The notes beneath the pieces are model-generated. The model was given only the letters and a program-made list of their open reading frames with translations. It was not told the origin of the DNA and searched no databases. The translations under genes were made by a program, and so were the position numbers. From Chlamydomonas reinhardtii (taxonomy: Eukaryota; Chlorophyta; Chlorophyceae; Chlamydomonadales; Chlamydomonadaceae), in assembly GCF_000002595.2 (NCBI RefSeq), contig NC_057019.1, positions 5,130,880-5,194,879 of the forward strand: DNA of 64,000 bases, given 5' to 3'. Positions 46,833 to 59,090 of the stretch are shown piece by piece. Numbering within the stretch: the stretch's first letter is position 1; the number at the start of each line of letters is the position of its first letter.

Positions 46833-48963
46833 TCAGCAGTGGCCTGCACGAATAGGAAACCCAAACGCATTTATTGACCATGAATCTCGGTGCACGGAGG
46901 GCACCACTGGACACAGCACGCAGCAGTTGACCAGGTGGACAACGGCTGGCAGTTTATCCGGCACAAGCGCCCTCCTGCTCTGCCCCAGAACGCGCACCTT
47001 ATCCGCGGAGCCCTTCCGCCTATACATGGCCTGAAACTCCCGCCCGCCGCCCCACTCCATGCTGCCCCCGCCCCGCCCCTCCCCTCCCCGCCCGCCTCAC
47101 CTCCACGTGCCGCAGCTGCTGCGGGCTGCTTGAGCGCACCTCTGACATCAGCTGGTCGTGTGGGTGGCGCTTGATCTGCGGGGGAAGCAGGCCATGAGGG
47201 CATTGGCGGTGAAGATGGTGTGCGGAGGGGTCGGGCAACTTCGACATGCAATCCACGGCAGCAGTGCTCCTTGCCTGCCCGTGCCACCTTTCTCGGCCGC
47301 CCAACCGCAAGGAGACTCCGGGCTTGCATCACAGGGGCCGTGTTCATGCTTCCCAATGCAATTCCAGCCCCATACATGCCTATTCCGCTGCACGCTGCTC
47401 CCAGCGCCCCCTGCCCCCGCCCTGCTCGCGCCCCGCCCCGCTGCAGTGCTTGCCTTGACGTCCAGCTCCACCTGCGGGCCGCTGCGGTCGCTGACCTGGT
47501 CCACGTGCTTCAGCGGCTTGCCGGGCGAGGAGATCTCACCTAGGAAGGCTCGCTTGTCCCACTGCGAGAAGGCAGCAGCAGCAGCAGCACAGGCGCTGGT
47601 GCGTTCACGTGACAAAGGAGTCGGATGGCAGCATACGGTATATATAAAGCAGCATCTCGAGCAGCGCCTAAAGCCCTAGAGCGACAGCGGCCGACCCGCC
47701 GGGGCGTGACAGGAGATGGGGTTCAGTAGCGTGCGTGGGCACACAAGCCCGCCTGCAGCTCATAGCCGGAGTGCGGATCACGCCCGCACTGCCTCCCGCC
47801 TCTTCCGACAGCTTTTACCTGCAGCCCGCAGCCGCATCCACGTGCCCGCAACCACACCCCACAGCCAGCCCCCCATCGGGTATCTTGTACCTCCCCCCCG
47901 CTGTGCCTACTGGATGTCGGCACTTCACATTTGTGATTTACTCCGATCTCCATACATGAACTAACAATTGCTCCCACTTCTCGAACCCCCACCCCACCCA
48001 CCAACCCCCACACACACGAACTCAATGGGATGGGTACTTGTCGAGTGCCGCTCCCAGCGCAGGCCAAGCTCTTCTCCTCGCTCTTTCGCATTGAGTTTGG
48101 TATGAGCTTACGCTGGTACTCACAATCCCCCCGCCCTATACACACGAACTCAGTGCCCGTACCTGGCCCACGTGCGCGCCGTCGGTCATAGGCGCACTGC
48201 GGTCTGCCGGCGCCTCCACGTGGTTGAGAGCCAGGCCGGCGCCACCGCCCTCGGAGGTCACTGACTTGAGCTCACTCACCACCGCGTTGTGGCCGCCAAT
48301 GGCCTTCACCTCCGCCAGCAGCGCCGGCCGCGGGTTGGGCTGCATCTGGACGCCTGGAAAAAAGTGACGGGAGGGGGCGACAAGGGACGCTGGGGATGGC
48401 CGTGGTGGGAGCCACTCACTCCAACTTCGGGGGGGGCGCCTTCTGCTTGCCACGAACATGCATTGCGTAAGCAGCAGCGTCCGGTGAGCGCAATACCTGC
48501 AACCTGAGGTGCGCTGCGGTCGCTAACGTTGTTGGGATGCTTCAGCGGGCAGCCTGGAAGGGTTTGCGACAGCAGTTGAGGTGTGGGTCGAGGACTCCAG
48601 ACGCTTCAGTACACGAGTGTTCGGTTCCGATGTTCTTTCGTGAGCTTCCGCGGATGCAGCCCCGTGAGCTCGAGGGACGACACGTCAGAGGCGGAGGCGG
48701 GCAATGCGAAGCGCCTTCAGGCCGGCGGGTCGCCCTACGGAGACTTACCTCCCTCGATTTCATGGATAAACTTTGCCTTATCGAAATGGTGTACCGTCGT
48801 CCCTGCACAAACCGGGGTTAGTCAAAATGCCGTGGAAGGTGCTCCGCAAGCCCGACTTCATCTTACCGGGTTCTATCTTGGGTATTGAGCGGTCATCGGC
48901 CTCTACATGCTTCAGATGGGGCTCCGAGTGCCTGAGCTCGAACAGGACGTTGTCGAGAGCCAT
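46833..48963 (-). CDS. Actobindin-like multi-WH2/beta-thymosin G-actin-binding protein
   Basis: Exons leftwards: 48963-48867, 48802-48749, 48553-48497, 48353-48163, 47561-47454, 47175-47101 and, less surely, 47030-46833; about 259 residues. Each repeat has a helix (LDNVLFELR, FDKAKFIHEI, RPALLAEVKAI, WDKRAFLGEI, DQLMSEVR) followed by an L-K-H-x or L-x-H-V linker, four of them leading into a D-R-S-x-P sequence. The forms are LKHVEADDRSIP, LKHPNNVSDRSAP, LNHVEAPADRSAP, LKHVDQVSDRSGP and LRHVE. This is the pattern of actobindin and related WH2/beta-thymosin repeats, which bind actin monomers in the cytosol. Introns fall between helix and linker, suggesting growth by exon duplication. One intron uses a GC donor (AAG/GCAAGC at 47453). 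The last exon lacks repeat character, so the true 3' end may differ. Confidence 0.75.
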
Positions 48964-49618
48964 TGCGTCACAACTCTCGGAAAAGCGAGTGCAAGCAGTT
49001 GTAAAAAGTTCGGACGGGTTGCAACGGAGCGACTGAGCTGTACTATGTGCTTACAGAAGGTATGTTGAAATACAGAGTTTGTTCGGCACCAGGCCGCGCT
49101 GCTGATCTCCTGATGCAGGGGACAGGACAAGATGCAGGTCAGGGGAGGTGATGCAGGTGAGTACGGTAAACGCAACCGAAGGAAAGCATCTTGGATATTG
49201 TCAAGTGGACCTATGTTCACGCGTAGGCTGCAATGGTGCGCGCTTCTTTCGTCCGCATTTGTTTGCAGCCAGCGGGGATGTTCGGGACACAGAAGGCCCG
49301 CGGAAAGCTGAGGCATTGCAGGAACTCATCCAACTCTGTTTGCCCCAGCTAGATGCTGCCTACAGATCTGTGCAGAGCGCATTGAAGCTCCTTACATGCT
49401 CAGCGGGGGACGCATCGCATCGATCGGCGGGGGAACCGAGGGTGGAACCGCGTTTCCTGGGGTTTGGAACACGCCGTGTCTTTGCCATGGCGAGCATAGC
49501 CTTTGTCTTGGTCTCTTGACTCTCTTCTGCAGATGCAATGCAATCTTAGGTATAGGAGTTTTAGCTGTATACAGTACCACACTGGGTTCCTGGGCTTGCA
49601 AGTCTCAAGCCAGGCACA
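48964..49618. other. Divergent intergenic region, about 650 bp
   Basis: It holds the promoters of the actobindin-like gene and the small membrane protein gene. A 124-codon open frame (49148-49519) looks non-coding. Confidence 0.35.
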
Positions 49619-50092
49619 ATGCAGCGCGCGTCGCTTTCACTCTTGAAGAACTGTGTAGGGGGTGCGTCTCTGCTTGAGACATCGCTTCAGCGTGCTCTGG
49701 CCAGCTCTTACACCACTCTGAGCTCCAGCACGGGTTCATCCTCGTCGAGCCTTCCCACGCCCGCCGTTCGCCCGGGCCTGCTGTCCAGCCTTTCCAGCTC
49801 CGGGCCATGTGGCGTTAAGGGCATTCGCTTTGCTGGCGACTACAAGCCGGAGGTGCCGGGCAACACGGTCGACAACTGGACCGAGCTGCGTGCGTCCTGG
49901 AACAAGGAGCGTGCTAGCTCGCTGGGAACCAATTACTACCTCAACGTCGCGGTCATGGGCTTCGCCTATTGGCTCAATGAGGCGTACTACTTCCCTCCGC
50001 GCACGCTCTACGTGGGCGCGCTGGTGTTCTTCGCGCTGTACGTACGCAAGGCATACTTCTCCACGCCTTATGCCTTCAAGCACGAGTATTGA
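49619..50092 (+). CDS. Small membrane protein with mitochondrial-type presequence
   Basis: A single exon of 157 codons and TGA. The first about 65 residues are Ser/Leu/Ala-rich with scattered Arg/Lys and almost no acids (MQRASLSLLKNC…), as in mitochondrial presequences. The mature part has a charged helix (DNWTELRASWNKERASSLG), one or two hydrophobic segments (YYLNVAVMGFAYWLNEAYYF and LYVGALVFFALYVRKAYF), and ends KHEY. I do not recognise the family. Size and layout suggest an accessory subunit of an inner-membrane respiratory or ATP synthase complex, but that is inference. Codon bias is strong, as in well-expressed genes. Confidence 0.75.
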   Translation: MQRASLSLLKNCVGGASLLETSLQRALASSYTTLSSSTGSSSSSLPTPAVRPGLLSSLSSSGPCGVKGIRFAGDYKPEVPGNTVDNWTELRASWNKERASSLGTNYYLNVAVMGFAYWLNEAYYFPPRTLYVGALVFFALYVRKAYFSTPYAFKHEY

Positions 50093-50407
50093 GCGCATGA
50101 AACAGCAGTCGTGATTGTCGCATGACATGGCACGGCTTGATGGTTCTGAAAAGGCTTATCAGCTTATCGATATAGGCAGCTGTGTGGGGGTGATGTTGAC
50201 ATGGGTGCGACCGGAAAAGTAGACTAGGATGGGGTTGGCCTATGAGGGGCGCCTTGTGGGATGGGTTGGGGAGATTCGTGTCAGTGTGTGTGACTCTGTG
50301 TCAGAGAGGGGCTGCAGCTGGGACGCTCGTTCGTCGGGCTATGATTCAGAGACAGCTGCTGACGGATAGTGAATGGAACATGCCAGCATTGCGCATGCTG
50401 TGCTGAT

Positions 50408-50412
50408 TGTAA
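50408..50412 (+). terminator. Candidate poly(A) signal TGTAA
   Basis: TGTAA, the usual signal in volvocine algae, lies about 316 nt after the stop of the small membrane protein gene. Confidence 0.4.
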
Positions 50413-51285
50413 GATGCAAAGCAAGGACCGTCCGTGAGTCTGTTGGGGGGTCACCTGCGAGCGCATGACGAATGCGGCACCCAGGTATCGATACAGCCTT
50501 AGGCAGATGCTTGTTGTTGATGGAGATGGGGGGACTCTGAGAGCAACCCAGTGGCGTATGAGACTGGATTTGGATGCACCCAGCAGCGAGACCGTGGCGG
50601 TAGTCAGCGTGCCGGTGTTGCACCATGGCCCTGCCGCGCGTCCAGGAGAGGCGCACTCGGAATGGTCGTCGCACGGTACACGGGCACGTCAGGTGCCCGT
50701 CGGGATCAGCTTAAAGGATAATAGGCAACTGCTGGCAGCGCGGTACCGGGTAGAAAGGTGGGGTGCCCGTGGCTCCCTTCAACTGAAGTCCATGGGAAGC
50801 AGCAACAGTGGCCAATGCAAGGCCTTGCAGAGTTGCAGCCCCGACCCGACTCGCGTAGTAGCCCTGCATCCGAAGGTCCAGGGCGGCGACGTGGAGTGCA
50901 GATACACATATATTTGCACGTGCAGATACCGGGCTGGGGAAAGGGTGAGCGTGCTGCCGGGTCTACTATAAAGAGCTAGAGAGAACCCCCCGGTGTAGGA
51001 AGCAAGTCCTGGTAGCTCAAGGCCCAGAGTGGATGTCGACGGTGCAGGCCACGGCATGCCTCTCAGGCCTAGAGCAGACTTTGCGTCGGCACTCGGCAGC
51101 CCGGCAGGTCCCTGTTATAACCAATGCAGTAATGCACTCTCGGCTGGATGGAGTCATGGTACTATTTTGTTTAACACAACCACAGAACCACTTACGTAGC
51201 TACCACGCAGCCAGCCTGACAACCAATCCTAAAGGTTGACCCAACTGTTGTCTGGTGTTGTGTGTCTCAGCGACTCGAAGCAAAG

Positions 51286-51336
51286 AGCACCGGGGCTGTG
51301 GGGCTTTGGGAGCACCGGGGCTGTGGGGCTTTGGGC
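51286..51336. repeat. Two-copy tandem repeat, about 25-bp unit
   Basis: The block CACCGGGGCTGTGGGGCTTT is repeated directly in intergenic DNA. Confidence 0.75.
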
Positions 51337-52056
51337 AAGCCCAACGTCCTGTCACAAGACCGCCGTGCCCAGACATCAAATGCCACGACCGCTACCGCCG
51401 CGCCATGTCATATGATGAAGGAGACACACTTGTTCGTATGCCCGTATGAAGGGAAGACGCACACACACGTTCGAGGCAATGATTGCACCTACCGCGTCTC
51501 CCAGCGACAAGTGCGACAAGATGCACATCCACAATGCACACCCTTACAGGGCCCGTCACGAGCTGTTGTAGATACCAAGTAAATTGTCCAAACTCCACAA
51601 GTCCAAGCGACTTCCAAACAAACGTCCTGACACATGCCATTCATGCCAGCGGTGCCACCCATGTGTCATGTGTCCACGAAGTGCGCATTGCATGCCGCAG
51701 GCATGGCTTTGAAACTGTGACAGGGCACGGGTCAACTTGTCCAAGCATCAAAACAATTAACTGCACCGGTGCCTGCGGTGCTGATCCAATCACCAGGGCG
51801 CGCACGCCGTCGTCCCCAGGACGCGTGCTATGCGCCCACGTGCTCCCGTCCATGGCCCACACATCCGCACAGCCCACCCCTCATCGCCCCACATGCCCAG
51901 TGCCACAACTGCTCGTCCACGGTCAAGGTCACAGTATTCCACGCATAGATACCGTAGTTCACACGCCCATGCCCCGCCGCTGCTGGCCCAGACCCCCATG
52001 CAACCCCTCGTTGGCCCATGTGGCCATGCCCCGCCGCCGCTGGCCCACGCATCACA

Positions 52057-55000
52057 TCACAGCTCGGATGTGTACATGCGGGAGAAGCCGCCCGCCGCGC
52101 CCGAGCCGGTGGCGCCGCCGCCCGTCATGCCGGTGCCGCTGCCGGCGCGGCTGCCCACGGCGCCGTAGGCGGCGGTGATGCGGCTCATCTTGCCTGCGTG
52201 TGGGGGCCCAGTGGGTGGGGCCGAGTATGGGCGTGTGCGCAAGGTGGCAACAATGCACTGGCTGTGAACAGGAGCCGTCAGTGCGTAACGTGGAGCGGTG
52301 GATAGTTATGCGTGGCGTGTGGAGACTCGTGCGCAGCACACATGCACCCAGGTATCAAAGCGCGTTGCAGCATGCAACCAATAACTTCAAGTACGCTTCT
52401 CTCTGCGGGATCCACCATTGCTGACATGCTGGCGCAAACCCCTAACCCCTCAACATGCTCACCTCCCGGCCCGGTGGATGAGGGCGTGGTGGCTCGCACC
52501 AGGTGGAACGGCAGCTCCATCCGCGCCTGACTGGGCTGACGCGACAACGATATGGGGCTGTTGCAGCCGCTGCGGGGGCCCGTCGGCACCAACGCGCCGC
52601 CGCTGCAGGACAACCCGCTGCCGCCGCTGCCCAGCGCCGCCGCTGCCGCGGCGGCGTTACTGCCGCTTCCAAACTCGTGGGCATTGAGCTTGGTGTTGTT
52701 CATCTGTGAAGACGTGGGTAAGTGGATGGGTGGTTGGGAGGTTAGGTGAAAAGTGCGGGGGAAAATGCCCGTTTCAGTGTGGCACCTGCCTGCGAGCGGC
52801 ACACGTACGAGCCCCAGTCCTGCAGCTCGAAACTTCTTACCCGCCGCGACAGCTCTTGCAAACCAACGCCGCCGCCGCCACGTATGGACGCCACGGATGC
52901 GGCGGCGCTGCTGCGCGGCCGCGAGGGCGGCGACGGCGCCACCATCATCATCATACCCGAGCTCGAGGCCGCACCCACGGCGTGTGGGGACGTGACGGCG
53001 GCAGGCGACCCGCCCGGTGGCGAACCCGACAGGTCTTCCACATGCAGCGCGCCGTGGTGGGAGTGGGAGGCGTGCAGCAGGGTGCCTGGCGGCGGCACAG
53101 GCCGCATGGGGCTGCCGGCCGCCAGGGGCGGCGGCTGGCGAGGGTGCGGGGGCTGCTGGGGCGTGGCGTGGCCGTCGCCGTTGCCGGTGCTGTGGTTGCT
53201 GCGAGGCACGTTGGAGCCAAAGCCCTGCACGGAGGGGGCGGAGCGGGGGCACAAACACGGGGGCAAGAAGGGGAGGGAGGAGCGTTTGACACGGAAGCGT
53301 CCGGCGAAAAGTGCTGGAGGATGCATGTGAGCGGCTGGTTGCATAGCTGGGGTGAGGCACTCGCGTGTGCGCATGTGTGTACATGGGCACCGTATGGTTG
53401 CCGCCCTCCCCATCGCCTGACCATGCAGATAGGCAGGCACTCACCATCACGTGCGGCAACTTGACAGCTGCCTTGGGCGAGCCAGTGCCCGCGCCGGCCA
53501 GGTGAGTGGTGTGACTGCGGCGGAATGGGCTGGAGACGTCGTCAGCACCCATGCCGCCGCCATGCCCACCTGCAACGTGTGTGAAGTGACGTCCGCCACG
53601 CGTTTCAAGATCCGGTCCGCAACCAGGTCGGCACCGAGCGGGGCACTACAAAGGCAGGCCATGACACGCCACTAAACCGGCACACCACGCCCCCTTACCC
53701 CACTTAAATCCACCAAGCCCCAAACCCGCCCCTACGGTATCCCCCCGTATTCCTGCATTCTTGAACACGTCTTGTCCTGCTTCCTTGCTTCTCCTAAATT
53801 CTTTACTGTGCATGGTGAAGACAACACCTCCCCCCGCCCCCAACCGCGGTCCTCACCGTCGTTGAACACCGCCGCGGAGAAGTGCACACCCAGCATGCCG
53901 CCGTGAGGCACACCGCTCGCACTGCCCGGCCGCGGCTGGCTCGTCAGTGAGCCGCCGCCGCTGCCGCCACCGCCCAGTTCGTTCCGCAGCAGCGCACCCA
54001 GGTTTCCACCCAGGCCGCCGCCGCCACCGCCGCCGCCGTTGCCAGATGGCGAGGGGCTGGGCTGTTGGGCCGGCGAGAAGCTGCCCAGGTGGCCGGCGGA
54101 GATGGCGAGGCCGGGCGGCGGCGGCGTGATGAGGGCGCGGCGCGAGACGGAACCCAAGTCGGCGAAATAGGCGCGGGGTGAGGAGTTGCCGCCGCTGAAG
54201 GTGACGCTGGAGCCGGGGGCGGTGAGCGGCGTGTCGAGCGCGTTGGCAGCCACTAAGGATGGAGGGAGGGGAGGGGAGGGTGGGTCAGAGCAGGCGGGGA
54301 GGGCAGGGGCGGGGCAGGCCGGGGTGGGCGCGGTAGGGAAGGATGGAGTTTGCAAAGATGGTTGGAAAAGCGGTACACGGGCGGTGAGACAAGAGGGAGG
54401 TGGCGGCATTTGATAGACTGGGTGTGGAAGCGGGCGGTGGTACGGCTGCACGTGCTGCTGCCTGCCGTGCTAACTCGGCGCCCACACGCAGCAAACGCAA
54501 ATATGCGCAGCAGAGCAAGAGGCAGCAATGGACGCGCCGCGCTCTCGCCGCAACGCCTCCCCGGCCCCGTCCAGGACGCCACTCACTCGACTGCTTGCGG
54601 CTGAGCGCACGCTGCAGGGTCTGGTGCGAGCTCAGCGCGCCGCCGCCGCCGCCCTCCTTCCGCGCCGTCTCCGGGTCCACAAGCCGCTGCAGCGCGTTCA
54701 GCGCCGCCGCTGCCCGCGTGACTTTGGCGCCTGCGTCCGCAAACGACACGCCTCGGCTGAGGGCGGCGGCGGCTCGGTCGCCGTAGCCCAGAGTGCTGCT
54801 GCGGCTCGTACGCGCGTTGATGCCGTTGTAGGAATCCTGAAAGGGGAGAGCCGGAGAAGGCAAGGAGGAGGACGGGGACAGGCTGAAGGCTGTGGTAAAA
54901 GGTCGTCCAGAAGGAGTTATGGCTGCGGCGTGCTGGATGCGTGCCGGCGCGTTGGTACCCTGTCTGAAGGCTACAGCACAGGCGCTGGTCGCAGCCGGAG

Positions 55001-58000
55001 ACAGCCAGCGGCGAAGCGCTGCACCGTAGTCCAATGAACCCTCTCTCCCGAAACCACACCGTCTCTCCCGAACCCTCACCCTCTCTCCTGCTTCCATTGG
55101 GCTCAGGCACGTACCCCCCCCCCCGAGTCGGAGCTGCTCTGGACTGCCCCTTCCACCTGCCGCTACACTGCCCAAGCCCGACTACATACGGTGATGTACA
55201 ACGACTCGCTTTTGCAGCTGCAGTTCTCCTTGCCGCGCGACTGTTTTCGTACGGGATTGGTTCAACGTTAACCCCCCCCCCCCCACACACACACACGCAC
55301 ACGCGCGCTCCTCACCTCCAGCACATCCCAGCCCGCGCCGCTGCTGCCTCCTCCTCCGGCCTCCAACAGGTCTTCCAACAACTCGGCGGTGGTGGTGGCC
55401 TCGGCCAGCAGCGCCAGGCGCCGACCCAGCAGCGAGTCAGGGCCCAGGCCGCCGGGCGCGCCCGCGGCGGCGGCGCAGCGCTCGTGCAACTCCGCTGCGA
55501 GCCGGGGGATGCCGGCCTGAGATGGGGGCCAGGCGCGATGGGTTCAGGCGAGTTGGATGTGTGCGAAGATAAACAAATGCAGAGTACTCGCAGTCAAAGG
55601 ACTCACCCATATGGGCAGCCCCAGCTGGGATGCGCCCAGCCGCACACCACTTGCTGCTCAAGCTCAGCCTCGGCCCCACTCCTGGAACACCCACCCACAC
55701 CTCCGACTCCACCTCCACTTACACCTCCACCTCCACCTCCACCTGCACTTCCACCTCCACCCGCCTACACACGCCCGCCCGCCCGCTCTGCGCCCCCGCC
55801 TGCCGATCCCACCATCTGCATCTGGTCGCGGCCGCTGTTGTCCACCGCAATACACGTCAGCAGCGTGGTCGTGTACACCGCCGCCCGCTGCACCGCCTTG
55901 CGGCCCGCCGCGTGCGCCACCGCGTTGACGCCGCCGTTGCCGTGCCCGCTGCTGCCCAGCATGCCGCCCCCAGGCGAAGTCGCCAGCACGCCGGACGAAT
56001 CCGTGCCGCGCGCGTAGCGCAGATCTGCCGCCGCCGCAGGCTCCGGCAGCGGCGCAGCCGCTGCCGGCGCCCCTGGCGCCGCGCCGGAATGCGACCCGGT
56101 GCTGCCGGCGCTGTTGCCGCCGCCGCCGCCTCCGGCGGCCGCGGGCTGCTGCTGCGGTCCGAACCAGCGGCCGGCGACGCGCAGCACCTCGGCTGCGGCT
56201 CCCAGCACACCCTGCCTCAGCAGCGGCTGCCTCAGCCCCGCCACCAGCGACATGTTGGCCAGCGCCAGGGCCGCGTACTGCGTGTCGCTGTTGTCGCCGC
56301 CCGCCGCCAGCCCGTTCCTGGAGCGATGGTGCGTGGCGGTGCGTGGCGGTGGTGATAGTCATTGGTGGTGGCCATTCGGGTGATGATATACAAGTGGTGG
56401 TGATAGAATGGAAGAGGTGGTGGTAGTGTGTGCCCGCAACGTCAGGTTAGCGCGTGCAGGTGCTTGTGGTTGCAGCCACAGCCCTCAACCCCGCAGCACG
56501 CCACGCAGCCCCCAACCACTCGTAATGCCCCATCCTGTCCCCCCCTGCACTCACTGCATCATCTGCACCGTGCGGCTGACAATGAGCGGGTCCTTCTGAA
56601 TGGCGTCCCGCCCCGGCCCGCTGCCCGCCAGCGCCGCCACGCAGTTGGCCGCCGCCGCCCGCACCAGCGGCTGCCGCGCTGCCAGGCTGTCCCGCACCAG
56701 ACCCACCCAGCCGTACGGCGACTGAACCACATGCCGCCCGTCGCAGCGGATCAGGTTGCGGACCTGCGTACGGCGTACCGGGTGCGCTACGTGTGTGCCT
56801 AACAATGGAAACAAGTCAACAGACGGCGCGTGTGCGCGGTATGTATGTGACCCCTGCCCCCACCCTTCAGGCCCTCCCTGCCCATCCCATGTGCCCTGCC
56901 CAGCCCGCCCCGCCCGCCCACCAAGCCCACCCACTCACCCACCCACCCACCTACCCCACCCTACCCCACCGCCACAGCCCCCCTTCCCCTTACCATGAGC
57001 AGCCCCCGCGCCATAAACTCCTCGTACTGCTCCAGGTTGGTCTCCGTCAGCAGCCAGCGCTCAGCAGCAGCGCTGTACTCGGACAGAGCCCGCTCAGGGC
57101 CGCCGCTGCCGCCGCCCGCGCCCGCCCGACTGGCCTCCAGGTCCAGAGGCGGCACCTACGCATGTGTGTGTGTGTTAAAAATGAAACGAAAGCCCGCCCA
57201 GACGACGTGTGTGTGTGTGTGTGTTGGGGGGGGGGTGGCACGAGGTTGAGGTGCAGGTGGAGCCGGGCTCGGAGGCGGATGCGGCGCGAAGGTGGACCCA
57301 GGGCGACCACTGCACGGACAGCACGCGGACAAGGGTTCGCAAGCATGGCTTGCAAACAGTTCGCGCGCCCAGCGAGCCCCGAGAGATGCCTGATGCCCCA
57401 ACACCCACCACCCATCCCGACAGCACCCAAGTCCGCCCAGCCGCTGTTTCCCTGCCGCGCAGGTACGCGTGCATACGGGCAGGCACGCGGTCACGAGCGT
57501 ACGCACGCACGCACATGCGGTCACACAACACACACGTACGCAGACAGTCTTTGTTGTTATTTTTCCTTGTACTCTTTAACACACGCACCTGCCCAACCAC
57601 CAGGTCCAGTGAGTCATCCCGGTGCGGCCCACCCAGTGTGGATCCAGGCGCCGCCGGCTCAATGTGTTCCGTGGTGGTCACCTCCGCCGGCGGCAGCGAC
57701 GGCGACTCTACCAGATCCGGCGAGCCCTCCCGCTCCGCCGCCGCCTGCGCTGCCGCCGCTGCCGATGCCACCGCCTGCTGCGCCTGCGATCGCACCACGC
57801 GGCTCATGCGGTTGGACGCATTGAGCAACGCGGCCAGGGCCGAGTCACGTCCATTGCTCGCCGGCGCGCCGCCGCTACCGCCGCCGCCACCATCGCGATG
57901 GGCGAAGCTGACAGAACCTAGCTTGCTGCCGGCGCCGCCGCCGCCGGTTTCGCCTGCCGGTGGATGCGGCCCGTGCGCCGACGCTAAGGAGGAGGCGCTG

Positions 58001-58059
58001 ACGCGGTGGGACGAGGTGCCGCTGGCTGGGCCGTCGTGGAGCCCCGGGGAAGGCGACAT
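52057..58059 (-). CDS. Large ARM-like repeat protein with low-complexity tail
   Basis: Eleven exons leftwards: 58059-57589, 57155-56994, 56763-56555, 56317-55813, 55516-55316, 54836-54587, 54252-53857, 53569-53445, 53224-52805, 52703-52463 and 52193-52057; 1038 residues, all in phase. The N-terminal 150 residues are Gly/Ser/Ala-rich. The middle contains helical repeats like armadillo units: LVRDSLAARQPLVRAAAANCVAALAG, then QYAALALANMSLV…QPLLRQGVLGAAAEVLR, and KAVQRAAVYTTTLLTCIAVDN. The C-terminal half is disordered, rich in Gly, Pro, Ser and His, with a Met run. No catalytic motif is seen, so a scaffold role is inferred only. Exon 8 was chosen because it alone keeps phase with its neighbours. 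The end of exon 9 is ambiguous (GTGTGC donor at 52804, or a GC donor slightly downstream). Confidence 0.72.
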
Positions 58060-59090
58060 CTGTGTGCGTGTGTGTTATTTGTGCCCTGCTGTTGGAGCGG
58101 CTGTGGTGGTGTGGATCACAGCGCAAAGGTGGGCGTGTGTGGCGGTGCTGGGTTAGGCCGCTGCACACAGGCTGTGGCCGCAGAGGCTGCCCCGCGGCGT
58201 GCGCCCAGCTGCGCCCAGTACGCTGTGGCGGCGCCCGCGCAAGACGGTTTAAGTGCTACCGTATGGCGAGCTAGGCTGTGAGGTGAGGCAGGATGCTGGT
58301 AGGAGGGAGCAGCTTTGCAACTGCGAGCCCTGCACCCTGCGAGGAGGAAAGCCGCAGTGGAGGAGGAAAGGGCCGCGTTGCGTAAGGCGTAACCGCGCGA
58401 GTTCCTGGTGACCTGGAGCCGAGAGTTTAGCAGCATAGCTCCACGCGTGAACAAAGCCCGCACTATAACAAATGACAGACTCTGAACGTCTCGCGTCGCT
58501 TGGGCGGGCATGTCGCACATCGTGAAGCTCGACGCCTGTTTGCTACTTTGAAGCCACTTGCTAGACAAGACAGCGGACGTTCCACAAACGCAGTACTGCG
58601 ACTTGCCTGTAGACTCCACGAGGACCTTCCGTCAGGCCCCTGCACCACAGCCAGCGCTCCCTCAGGTGCTGAGTACCAATGTTTCCTCTTGTTAATTGAG
58701 TACACGCACAGTCAGATATGCCTGGTGCGCCCCTCTGTGAATGAAGAGTGAATACCTTGTCTGTTGACCTTCAAGTTGGTTTCATAACAGTAGAAATCAT
58801 GGTGAGTTTCCAATGTAGAATCTGAATTCTGTAAAACCCATACCAACATCAAAGCGCGGCCACATCATCCCGATGCATGGCAATGTTGGACTCGTCAACT
58901 ATTATGGTGCTGAATCGAATAAATGTTTGAGTGTTATCATAAGTTACAATAATCATTGCGTGGTTTGGGAGAAGGCGCAATCGGAGTGGCCCTCCGGCAT
59001 CTGTCGGTTCTCAAGCCACGGCTTCGTGAGAACGCCTTCAGTGTCGACAATCAAAAGCAACGAACAATTGTTGTGCATATATCGGTGCAC
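58060..59090. other. Divergent intergenic region, about 1 kb
   Basis: Between the ARM-like gene and RNase J. AT-richer DNA at about 58680-58960 probably holds promoter elements. No gene is seen. Confidence 0.4.

Larger units (their letters stand above)
50093..52056. other. Intergenic region, about 2 kb
   Basis: A long gap after the small membrane protein gene. It contains a poly(A)-type signal at 50408, a two-copy tandem repeat near 51286-51336 and a GCC-rich imperfect repeat near 51967-52050. No gene is supported. Confidence 0.35.

Noticed and set aside
53570-53645. Frame APLGADLVADRILKRVADVTSHTLQ as an exon of the ARM-like gene
   Set aside because: It looks protein-like but its phase fits neither neighbour. 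The exon 53569-53445 joins both sides in phase, so this segment is read as intron.
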